From JABDKJ01 sp964609215 (GTDB lineage: Bacteria; Bacteroidota; Bacteroidia; Flavobacteriales_D; JABDKJ01): 60,547 nt of DNA. Location: positions 1 to 60,547 of the forward strand of contig CAZSQZ010000020.1 in assembly GCA_964609215.1 (NCBI GenBank). The letters run 5' to 3'. The position numbers and the translations under genes were made by a program. Below, piece after piece: positions 54,616 to 60,547 of this stretch. Positions within the stretch are counted from its first letter, which is position 1, and every line of letters starts with the position of its first letter. The notes beneath the pieces were generated by a model. The model saw only the letters and a list, made by a program, of their open reading frames with translations. It made no database searches and was not told the DNA's origin.

Positions 54616-55668
54616 ATGGCAGTCCCTAGAATTTTTGTAAGCTCAACATGCTACGACCTAAATGAAATCCGTGATAATCTATACTCGTTCATAGAAAGCC
54701 TTGGGTATACGCCTGTATTTAGTGATAAAAATGACGTATTCTATCACCCTGATCTACACTCTCATGAAGCATGCATCAAAGAGATAGAGACATGCCACAT
54801 CTTCATACTAATTATTGGCGGTCGTTTTGGCGGACAGTATGTTTATGATGCTGAAAAATCAATAGTTAATGCAGAATATGAAGCTGCAAAAAAACTTGAA
54901 TTACCGATTTTCTCATTTGTCAAAAGAGAAGTTCATGAAGATCATCGTGTTTATAATCGTAATAAGAAGACTCAACCTGATATTTATGACAAACTAGACT
55001 ATCCTTCTATCGAAAAACAAGAGACTGCAATTAAGATATTTGACTTCATTGATACTGTTAGAAAGGCAGAAGTAAACAACGCATATTTCACTTTTGAGTT
55101 TGCTAGGAATATTCGAGAGGCCTTAAAAAAACAACTTGCGGGCTTGTTTTTTGACTTTTTATGGAATCGTCAAAAAGAAAAAGAGACTGATAGAACAAAT
55201 AAATTGCTATCAAACCTTACGATTCTTGGTAAGAAGACTGAAGAGATAATAGAGAATATTTATAAAAAAGTCGATGAAAAGGATGCTGAAAAGGAACTTG
55301 AGGTAATTCAACTTGAGTTAAATGGACGGAAATTCTGGTATAAACTAATGCAATTACTCAATGTTACTATACCTGTTCAAAAAGAAGATCGATTAGAGGA
55401 GTTATCATCAATTGAACCTAATGAAAAATGGTACGAATTTGTAGCGAGAACTGGAAAAGCTGAAATAAAGACGATGGAAATAAGTGAAAACTTAACGGCA
55501 AAAACTCTCATCCATCTAGGTACAAAAATATTTCTGGTTATTGAGGCAACAAATGGCGAAATTGAAGATTCAGACAGAGATAACAATAGCAAACTAGAAT
55601 CTTATTTCGGTGCTTATGTACAACTTACTCCTGAAAAACGAAAATCTCTATTATTAGATTTGGAATAA
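54616..55668 (+). CDS. DUF4062 domain protein
   Basis: 350 residues. N-terminal DUF4062: RIFVSSTCYDLNEIRDNL, HEACIKEIETCHIFILIIGGRFGG and SIVNAEYEAAKKLELPIFSFV, a TIR/SIR-like Rossmann-type effector or sensor domain often fused to NTPase or repeat modules in predicted defence proteins. Here the C-terminal 180 residues are helical then acidic and match nothing I know; no NTPase domain follows. Located between the dnaN repeat copies and followed by a palindromic attC-like site. A role in phage defence is inference only. The 195 bp between the dnaN repeat and this gene shows a 5-bp palindrome at 54551-54562 and GTTAGAG at 54595, but no gene. Confidence 0.85.
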   Translation: MAVPRIFVSSTCYDLNEIRDNLYSFIESLGYTPVFSDKNDVFYHPDLHSHEACIKEIETCHIFILIIGGRFGGQYVYDAEKSIVNAEYEAAKKLELPIFSFVKREVHEDHRVYNRNKKTQPDIYDKLDYPSIEKQETAIKIFDFIDTVRKAEVNNAYFTFEFARNIREALKKQLAGLFFDFLWNRQKEKETDRTNKLLSNLTILGKKTEEIIENIYKKVDEKDAEKELEVIQLELNGRKFWYKLMQLLNVTIPVQKEDRLEELSSIEPNEKWYEFVARTGKAEIKTMEISENLTAKTLIHLGTKIFLVIEATNGEIEDSDRDNNSKLESYFGAYVQLTPEKRKSLLLDLE

Positions 55669-55674
55669 CTATCT

Positions 55675-55729
55675 CTAACAAAACCTAAACTGCATTAAAA
55701 CAAAGTTTAACCAAACCGTTAGCGGTAAC
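55675..55729 (+). other. attC-like palindromic site 1
   Basis: CTAAC (55675-55679) pairs with GTTAG (55718-55722); an inner stem TAAACT (55686-55691) pairs with AGTTTA (55704-55709). Spacers of 6 and 8 bases separate the stems, loop GCATTAAAACAA. This is the two-stem layout of integron attC sites. The AACCGTTAGCGGTAACAATTA end leads straight into the next ORF. It starts 7 bp after the DUF4062 stop. Confidence 0.6.
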
Positions 55730-55744
55730 AATTATATTATTTAA

Positions 55745-56161
55745 ATGATCTCAGAAAAGGACTTCATAATACAACAATTTATTGTGAACTTCATCTCAAA
55801 GGATAGACTTGAACGAACCAAAATTGAATTGAACAATGAAAAGAAAAGGATAAAATTTATTAATAGATTAAATCACAATTGGAATTCAATATTTAATATG
55901 CAGAAACTATTAAGTCTGTCGAAAGTATCTGATGATTATAGGTTTGTTAAAACGAAATTAAACTTCAAGGATGATGAAATTTGCTATGTCATCTCTAACT
56001 TCGATGACATAGATGATAAATTTCTTGAATTTAAAGATGCTTTTGAGAAAAGCTACTGTCGCGGATTTGGAACTCTAATTATGAATAAATCGGCCAATAG
56101 AATATACCTTGAGACAGAAGAAGTAGGAAACGAGAAGAAATTTATTGGAATAGTGAAATGA
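55745..56161 (+). CDS. Unknown small protein (array gene)
   Basis: 138 residues, no signal peptide or helix. FINRLNHNWNSIFNMQKLL suggests a helical start; YVISNFDDIDDKFLEFKDAFEK is acidic, and the end GFGTLIMNKSANRIYLETEE is beta-rich. No family recognised. Its short 5' leader (22 bp after GTTAG) and the palindrome directly after its stop are those of a cassette gene. Confidence 0.65.
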   Translation: MISEKDFIIQQFIVNFISKDRLERTKIELNNEKKRIKFINRLNHNWNSIFNMQKLLSLSKVSDDYRFVKTKLNFKDDEICYVISNFDDIDDKFLEFKDAFEKSYCRGFGTLIMNKSANRIYLETEEVGNEKKFIGIVK

Positions 56162-56170
56162 AAAATTACC

Positions 56171-56240
56171 GTCAACAAAAGCTAAAAATGTATTGGCAAA
56201 TTGCAAAAGCAATGCATTTTAACCGAAACGTCTATAACTA
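56171..56240 (+). other. attC-like palindromic site 2
   Basis: GTCAAC (56171-56176), then GCTAAAAATG (56181-56190) pairing with CATTTTAACC (56215-56224) with an inner ATTG/CAAT extension, and a right end ACGTCTATAAC. Its left part CAACAAAAGCTAAAAATG differs by one base from the site at 59564. Confidence 0.6.
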
Positions 56241-56260
56241 ATTAAACTGTAATCCAAAAA

Positions 56261-56719
56261 ATGAGGGTGTTTCCAAATAGCAAGCGAATAACTGTTACTG
56301 TAACAGATGCAAAGAAGCTATTCAGCCACCTAAAAGAAATCACTGAAAAAAGAACAGGAGAGACATTCAGCAATTGTCATTTTATAGGAGACTTTGACGT
56401 GAATTCGTTCCGAATCGAAAGGAAATTTAACCACTTCAATTCTTTCAGACCAGAGATAAAGGGAAGACTTCAAGGCCAAAAATTGACACTGACAATAGGA
56501 ATTCGAAGCTCTGTTATCGTGTTCCTATTTGTTGGCTATTTGCTCTGCGGGATTGCTATAGTTCAATCAGGATCCTGGGTATTTCTTATTGGAGTAATAT
56601 TATGGTCCTTTGTTTGGTACTTAATGGGGTGGCTTTTTTTTACTCTAGATTTGAAGAAAACGGTTCAAGCAGTTAAAGAATTAATCATCGAAAAAGCTGA
56701 CGAACAACAAAGAGTCTAG
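56261..56719 (+). CDS. Unknown membrane protein (array gene)
   Basis: 152 residues: a soluble N-terminal half (RKFNHFNSFRPEIKGRLQG) and two helices (SSVIVFLFVGYLLCGIAIV and WVFLIGVILWSFVWYLMGWLFF), then a charged tail. No family recognised. The stop TAG at 56717 lies inside the start of the second dnaN copy, so the gene lost or never had its own attC-like site. Confidence 0.65.
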   Translation: MRVFPNSKRITVTVTDAKKLFSHLKEITEKRTGETFSNCHFIGDFDVNSFRIERKFNHFNSFRPEIKGRLQGQKLTLTIGIRSSVIVFLFVGYLLCGIAIVQSGSWVFLIGVILWSFVWYLMGWLFFTLDLKKTVQAVKELIIEKADEQQRV

Positions 56720-56823
56720 AAATGAGCGGACCATCTAAAGCTGGAATTATTGTTCCATCGGAAAGCAAAGATGAAAATGAAGACATTCTAATGTTGGTAA
56801 TGCCAATCATGTTAAATAACTAA
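56716..56823 (+). pseudogene. dnaN: dnaN 3'-end fragment (copy 2)
   Basis: Thirty-five codons LEMSGPSKAGIIVPSESKD... to MPIMLNN and stop, without any 5' part. Versus dnaN there are seven synonymous codon changes and one amino acid change (Glu to Lys), a pattern of a sequence that evolved as the end of a working gene, not as junk. Confidence 0.92.
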
Positions 56824-56847
56824 ATAGAGGGAACTTGATAGTTATAG

Positions 56848-56875
56848 AGGGCAGAGATTATTCCGCCCTTTTTTT
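56848..56875 (+). terminator. Duplicated dnaN terminator
   Basis: Copy of the dnaN terminator, stem GGGCAGA/TCCGCCC with one A-C mismatch and the same T tract. It would also end transcription from the array genes upstream. Confidence 0.75.
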
Positions 56876-56910
56876 GTGGGTTTATTTTACTGTTTCTGAA
56901 TAAGCGTTAA

Positions 56911-56933
56911 TTATCCGTATAATAAACGGATAA
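56911..56933. repeat. Inverted repeat after the dnaN fragment
   Basis: TTATCCGT (56911-56918) and ACGGATAA (56926-56933), exact, loop 7. It lies 14 bp after the end of the dnaN similarity. Possible operator or recombination site. No gene is seen in 56898-57043. Confidence 0.6.
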
Positions 56934-57043
56934 AATTTAGTGCATGAGACCTGAAAGCACCTTCAGTATTGGCTTCCGCTTGGGTTCAATTCTTAAATTC
57001 TTAGATATTGAATAGAAATGAATACATTTAGGTTATAATAAGA

Positions 57044-57107
57044 AAAACGCTAAAGCCCTTTATAGCGTAGCTGTTGATAAGACAGTGCACTATATAACGG
57101 TATTGGC
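57044..57107 (+). other. attC-like site 3 (weak)
   Basis: AACGCTAAAG with TTTATAGCGT forms a stem (ACGCTA/TAGCGT, 57046-57068), followed by CTGT/ACAG and the end TATAACGGTATTGGCAGCAATTA, which resembles the AACCGTTAGCGGTAACAATTA end of site 1. Weaker than the other sites. Confidence 0.35.
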
Positions 57108-57120
57108 AGCAATTAAAATT

Positions 57121-57603
57121 ATGAGCAAATTGAAAGAACATCTTCCATGGCTTCTAAGTGGCATAATACCTGCAACGCTGGTATTCATTGGAACAATAGT
57201 GTATTACAAATACTATCACGTCAATCCAAATTTAAAATGTAGTACAGAAGTTTTTCTTGATGGTGAATGGGAGATAGTAGCAGTAATTGAAAATGGCACT
57301 AAAAAAGTAGGTTCTGTATATATTGCACAAGAGAGAAACAGTTGTTTATTTAAAATGGACGGCAGCATAGAGTCAGTAATAAAAGGAGATCCACATATAA
57401 TTACTTTCTGGTCAGAAATTGGTCAAATCAAGGCAGACAATTCAATTTGGATGATTTTCGGTAATAGCAAATTTGAACGTGGTGTGATAAATGGATCATT
57501 CAGCGATATTCAACCTAACCAAATGACTTTGGATTATAGAGACTTAATTGGTATGGATTTCACGAAAGATAAATTCGGTCAGTTACAATTAGTCAGAAAA
57601 TGA
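57121..57603 (+). CDS. Unknown membrane-anchored protein (array gene)
   Basis: The ATG at 57121 gives 160 residues; a GTG 36 bp upstream lies inside the AACGG-type site. One helix (LLSGIIPATLVFIGTIVYYKYY) is followed by a beta-rich extracytoplasmic domain with a lipocalin-like flavour (FLDGEWEIVAVIENGTKK). No family recognised. Overlaps the VOC gene by 4 bp. Confidence 0.68.
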   Translation: MSKLKEHLPWLLSGIIPATLVFIGTIVYYKYYHVNPNLKCSTEVFLDGEWEIVAVIENGTKKVGSVYIAQERNSCLFKMDGSIESVIKGDPHIITFWSEIGQIKADNSIWMIFGNSKFERGVINGSFSDIQPNQMTLDYRDLIGMDFTKDKFGQLQLVRK

Positions 57604-58127
57604 AAACAAATATTTTAGGTCTATCTCACATTAACATTGTAGTCGATGATATTAAAATTGCCACATCATACTATAAAAAATTACTTGGAGTAGAAGTTGC
57701 AACAGATTCATCCGGAAACGAAATGGACTATCCAAATGTTCAACTTCGATCATTTGCCCTGAATGCTGGATTTATGGATGGTCAAGTAGATGTTCATGTT
57801 AGGTTTTTAAAACACTTAAATAGCGGTATTTATATTGAATTGATGAAATATCTACACCCTAAAGGGACTATCGAAACTGAGTTAAAAAAAACAAATGATA
57901 TTGGAGGCGTAAGACATATTGCTTTTGAAGTGCAGGATATTAATAGTGCATTCGATCATATTTCGGCCATGACAGAGACTTCATTTATTTCAGTTAACCC
58001 TAAATACGGCCCACCATTAGAACTAACTCCGTTTCCAATCAAGTTTTTCTACTTCATCGACAAGTATGGTGTGCAGTGGGAATTTGAGGAGGGAAGAGAA
58101 ATGACTACCATTTCAGGAATAAAATAA
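57600..58127 (+). CDS. VOC family protein (glyoxalase/dioxygenase fold)
   Basis: 175 residues. Metal-ligand candidates are His in LSHINIVV, Glu in YIELMKY, His in GVRHIAFEV and Glu in VQWEFEE; both beta-alpha-beta-beta-beta modules are visible, as in methylmalonyl-CoA epimerase- or lactoylglutathione-lyase-like proteins. Substrate unknown. Coupled to the preceding gene (ATGA overlap), so these two share one cassette. A palindromic site follows after 6 bp. Confidence 0.85.
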   Translation: MKTNILGLSHINIVVDDIKIATSYYKKLLGVEVATDSSGNEMDYPNVQLRSFALNAGFMDGQVDVHVRFLKHLNSGIYIELMKYLHPKGTIETELKKTNDIGGVRHIAFEVQDINSAFDHISAMTETSFISVNPKYGPPLELTPFPIKFFYFIDKYGVQWEFEEGREMTTISGIK

Positions 58128-58133
58128 TAAAGC

Positions 58134-58186
58134 TGCTAACACTATGTAAAAAAGCATTAAAACGCTTTTTACATTAACCGTTATAA
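58134..58186 (+). other. attC-like palindromic site 4
   Basis: GCTAAC (58135-58140), stem ATGTAAAAAAGC (58144-58155) with GCTTTTTACAT (58164-58174), loop ATTAAAAC, then TAACCGTTATAA. The word GCATTAAAAC (58154-58163) is identical to site 1. Strong hairpin. Confidence 0.65.
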
Positions 58187-58208
58187 AACATATTATTATT
58201 CTTGTAAG

Positions 58209-58257
58209 ACGTGTAACAATATGTTACATTTAATTTGTTTTTTAACACGTTGTAACA
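58209..58257 (+). promoter_or_regulatory. Candidate Fic operator: TGTAACA palindrome plus half-site
   Basis: TGTAACA (58212-58218) and TGTTACA (58222-58228) form a palindrome with ATA between. A third TGTAACA lies at 58251-58257 directly before the Fic start, within the similar context ACGTGTAACAATATG / ACGTTGTAACATG. The ATG at 58221 is inside this palindrome and is probably not a start. A DNA-binding, autoregulating wHTH in the Fic C-terminus would fit. Confidence 0.5.
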
Positions 58258-59555
58258 TGAAGTTAGAAGCACCTCCCAAATTTAATTTAGATTTTGAAAA
58301 CTATTACCAACAAAAAGATTTAACTGACATTCAATCTTTCGTTCAAGAAGCAGATAAAAGATATTTCTATTGGACTGAACTGAAAAATCGCCCAAATTTA
58401 CCCTTCAAGTCAGCAAAAAAAGCATGGGGATTTATTAAAACACATAGATTTATTTCTTCAAAACCACTTTTACTTGGAAAACATCATTTTCACTATAACT
58501 TGACCAGCTTTATTCAAAGGGATTTACATCTATTTGATCTTAAATTGATTGGAGGGTTGTATAAAGATTCTATAACACAGCAAGATCAAGATGAATATTT
58601 CAAAACATCATTAATAGAAGAAGCAATTGCCTCTTCTCAAATAGAAGGCGCTGCAACTACAACTAATATAGCCAGAGAAATGATCAAATCTGGAAGAAGT
58701 GCTAGAAATGAGTCTGAGCAAATGATCATTAATAATTTAAAAGCAATCCAAGAAATTAGCACTAGATTAGATGAACCACTAAGCACACAACTAATTCTAG
58801 ACATCCATGAATTAATGACTTCAAATACTGAAGCAAGCAAGTACTCGGGTAAATTTAGAGATCATCCAATATATGTAAAAGATCATATCACAGGAGAAAT
58901 AGCTTATACAGCTCCCTCATTCAAAGAAGTGAATCAGTTAATCAACGGATTAATCGAGTTTGTCAATGATGATGAAAACTTTATTCATCCAATACTGAAA
59001 TCTTCTATTCTTCATTTCCTTATTGGTTACATACATCCTTTTGGAGATGGAAATGGAAGAACAGCTCGTGCTCTTTTTTATTGGTTCCTAATAAAAAAAG
59101 GGTACGTCTTGCTAAAACATATATCAATATCTAAGGCAATACTAGAGTCTAGAACTAGTTATGATAAAGCTTTCTTAAAAACTGAAGAAGATCAAAATGA
59201 TTTAACCTATTTTATAGTTTATTCTATGAAAAGTCTCAGAGTTGCGTTTCAAAATCTAGTGAAATATCGAGATATAAAACGAAATCAAAGATCAAAAGCA
59301 ACGCAAATAATGTATTCCCTTGTTGAGAAAGGATTTAATAAAAGACAATCAGATCTTCTAGCTCATTTATATGCAAAGCCTGAAGCGGTTATCACTATAC
59401 CTAACTATTCTCGAAGACATGACATAGTTCGGCAAACCGCCAGCAGAGACTTAATGGAATTAGAGAAAAGGGAGATCTTAAAAAAAGGAAAAGATGGAAA
59501 AACGGTAACATTTAGACTTACTAGCACAAAAAAAATTACTGAATTAATAGAATGA
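58257..59555 (+). CDS. Fic family protein, class II (inhibitory motif inside)
   Basis: The ATG at 58257 is preferred (432 residues); the ATG at 58221 adds a hydrophobic leader and lies in the TGTAACA palindrome. The Fic motif HPFGDGNGRTAR is complete with His260. The inhibitory helix motif SSQIEG (Ser126 to Gly131, Glu130) lies upstream, as in class II Fic proteins, so the enzyme should be self-inhibited. Fic proteins mostly transfer AMP from ATP to Ser, Thr or Tyr. The C-terminal 90 residues look like a winged helix (YSRRHDIVRQTASRDLMELEKREILKK). Followed by palindrome 5. Confidence 0.92.
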   Translation: MKLEAPPKFNLDFENYYQQKDLTDIQSFVQEADKRYFYWTELKNRPNLPFKSAKKAWGFIKTHRFISSKPLLLGKHHFHYNLTSFIQRDLHLFDLKLIGGLYKDSITQQDQDEYFKTSLIEEAIASSQIEGAATTTNIAREMIKSGRSARNESEQMIINNLKAIQEISTRLDEPLSTQLILDIHELMTSNTEASKYSGKFRDHPIYVKDHITGEIAYTAPSFKEVNQLINGLIEFVNDDENFIHPILKSSILHFLIGYIHPFGDGNGRTARALFYWFLIKKGYVLLKHISISKAILESRTSYDKAFLKTEEDQNDLTYFIVYSMKSLRVAFQNLVKYRDIKRNQRSKATQIMYSLVEKGFNKRQSDLLAHLYAKPEAVITIPNYSRRHDIVRQTASRDLMELEKREILKKGKDGKTVTFRLTSTKKITELIE

Positions 59556-59563
59556 AACGTTTT

Positions 59564-59625
59564 ACAACAAAAGGTAAAAATGCACTAGCAAATTTTGTAA
59601 GCACATTTTACCCATAACGTTATAT
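59564..59625 (+). other. attC-like palindromic site 5
   Basis: ACAAC (59564-59568), stem GGTAAAAATGC (59573-59583) with GCACATTTTACC (59601-59612), then CATAACGTTATAT. Left arm nearly identical to site 2 (56171). AACGTTA at the right end resembles the attC core. Confidence 0.62.
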
Positions 59626-59705
59626 GCCTCTAAAAAATTCATAATCAAAAGTATTACCCATAAAACCGAGAAGTTTTTACATTTACTTCTAGATAAATAG
59701 AAAAT

Positions 59706-60547
59706 ATGCGCAGAATTAAATCAACTCTACACATCCTTTTGATCGCAGTACTCACATTTGGTATTAGCGCTTGTTCGGAAAACCCATCTCAAAATAAAGC
59801 TCAGAATGAGGTTCAACCTGAAACCAAAGCTGAAGCTCAAACTGAAAGCAGCACTCCAGTTAGCAAATCCCTCCAATTGATTCAAGACATGGAAAAGGTA
59901 AATGGAGGATGGAACGCATTGCTGAATTTGAAAGATGTGGAGTATACTTATACCTATGATGATAAAGCAAAGGGAATTGACTTATCTACTGAAAGGTATA
60001 TTTTTCAAAATGAGAGCTCCTGGGCGGAATACATTAAGCATAATGTAAATGTTATGCCCGGAAAAGAAGGCAAAGTCATGCAATCATTAGTGGATGGAAA
60101 TCCTAAAATTACAATGGATGGAAACATGGTTACAGATGAAGCTGCAGTTGGAGGAACAGCATTTTTAAGACATGCTAATTTTTACTGGTTCACGATGATG
60201 TATAAATTGAATGATCCAAATGCTGTGCATACATACTTAGGTAATGAAAATGTAAATGGAGTTGACTATGATAAGGTAAGTATTAAGTATGAAGGAACAG
60301 GGAAAGCAGCGGATGATGAATACATTGTATACTTTAATCCAACCACACATTTAGTAGATCAATTCTATTTTTCATTACCCGCATTTGGAGTCAACGAACC
60401 AGCTATTCGAATGGAATTGGAATATGAAAAAATAGACGGTGTTTATATTGCAACGCATCGTAAAGGTTTCTTTCCTGATGGGAATGGAGGTCATGTATTA
60501 GGAGGAGAGTATACTTCCTCTGATATTAAGTTTGGAAATGGATTTAC
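59706..60547 (+). CDS. Lipoprotein, DUF6503-like (3' end outside window)
   Basis: An ATG at 59706 opens a frame to the window end (280 codons visible). Signal MRRIKSTLHILLIAVLTF with lipobox ISAC, then a low-complexity Glu/Gln/Ala linker (AQNEVQPETKAEAQTESS). The body is beta-rich (LLNLKDVEYTYTYDDKAKG, YFSLPAFGVNEPAIRMELEYEKIDGVYIATHRK), which resembles DUF6503-type lipoproteins. Outer-membrane or periplasmic location expected. Probably outside the cassette array. Confidence 0.78.
   Translation, partial: MRRIKSTLHILLIAVLTFGISACSENPSQNKAQNEVQPETKAEAQTESSTPVSKSLQLIQDMEKVNGGWNALLNLKDVEYTYTYDDKAKGIDLSTERYIFQNESSWAEYIKHNVNVMPGKEGKVMQSLVDGNPKITMDGNMVTDEAAVGGTAFLRHANFYWFTMMYKLNDPNAVHTYLGNENVNGVDYDKVSIKYEGTGKAADDEYIVYFNPTTHLVDQFYFSLPAFGVNEPAIRMELEYEKIDGVYIATHRKGFFPDGNGGHVLGGEYTSSDIKFGNGF

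Larger units (their letters stand above)
56716..56897 (+). repeat. dnaN 3'-end direct repeat, copy 2
   Basis: Partner of 54239-54420; see there. The similarity stops right after ACTGTTTCT at 56897. Confidence 0.97.

Noticed and set aside
54400..59700. An integrase or transposase for the array
   Set aside because: All frames above 60 codons were read; none resembles a tyrosine or serine recombinase or a transposase.
1..60547. tRNA or rRNA genes
   Set aside because: No cloverleaf or rRNA-like block was recognised; a covariance search would be decisive.

Overview
The window comes from a member of the Bacteroidota, most likely a free-living flavobacterium- or cytophaga-like bacterium. The DNA is AT-rich. 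Several secreted proteins end in type A or type B C-terminal sorting domains of the type IX secretion system (T9SS). Gliding-motility ABC transporter genes gldF and gldG are present. Some upstream regions carry TAnnTTTG-type -7 elements rather than sigma70 boxes, Shine-Dalgarno sequences are weak or absent, and several genes have only TTG as a plausible start. I saw no rRNA, tRNA, insertion sequence, integrase or CRISPR array.

Layout. (1) 1-14050: the 3' part of a giant HYR/Calx-beta adhesin whose visible end starts inside a perfectly periodic 240-bp tandem repeat, then an M23 peptidase, an unusually long TraB/GumN protein and a LVIVD-propeller T9SS cargo protein. (2) 14050-31700: household and stress genes, including an msrA lipoprotein, DinB-like, PLP enzyme, sialidase-like cargo, sugar porter, bestrophin channel, BaiN-like flavoprotein, PqqB-like hydrolase, RecQ, HD hydrolase, OmpA-like, Bax inhibitor-1 and DUF4407 proteins. 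(3) 31700-39530: mostly hypothetical exported proteins, lipoproteins and membrane proteins, plus an alpha/beta hydrolase and a MuiA-like protein. (4) 39536-45260: a T9SS cargo protein followed on the same strand by a translationally coupled two-component system (propeller sensor kinase and NarL-type regulator). (5) 45300-49500: PhoH, SAM hydrolase, monooxygenase, small membrane proteins and a mono-heme lipoprotein. (6) 49626-54346: gldF-gldG-DUF4340-dnaN, compact and co-directional.

The most interesting part is 54239-59700, downstream of dnaN. The last 35 codons of dnaN plus its terminator (182 bp) are present twice, 2477 bp apart, with 13 differences that are almost all synonymous within the coding part. 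Between the copies lie a DUF4062 gene and two unknown small genes; after the second copy come an unknown exported protein with a VOC protein, and a Fic protein. Most of these units end in a 50-70 bp imperfect palindrome with AAC at the left end and a (C)GTTA-like core at the right end, the general layout of integron attC sites. Sites at 56171 and 59564 are visibly homologous to each other, and those at 55675 and 58134 share a 10-base loop. I read this as an integrase-less cassette array (CALIN-like) combined with a dnaN-3'-end insertion event. The pattern is seen in the sequence; mobility is inferred.
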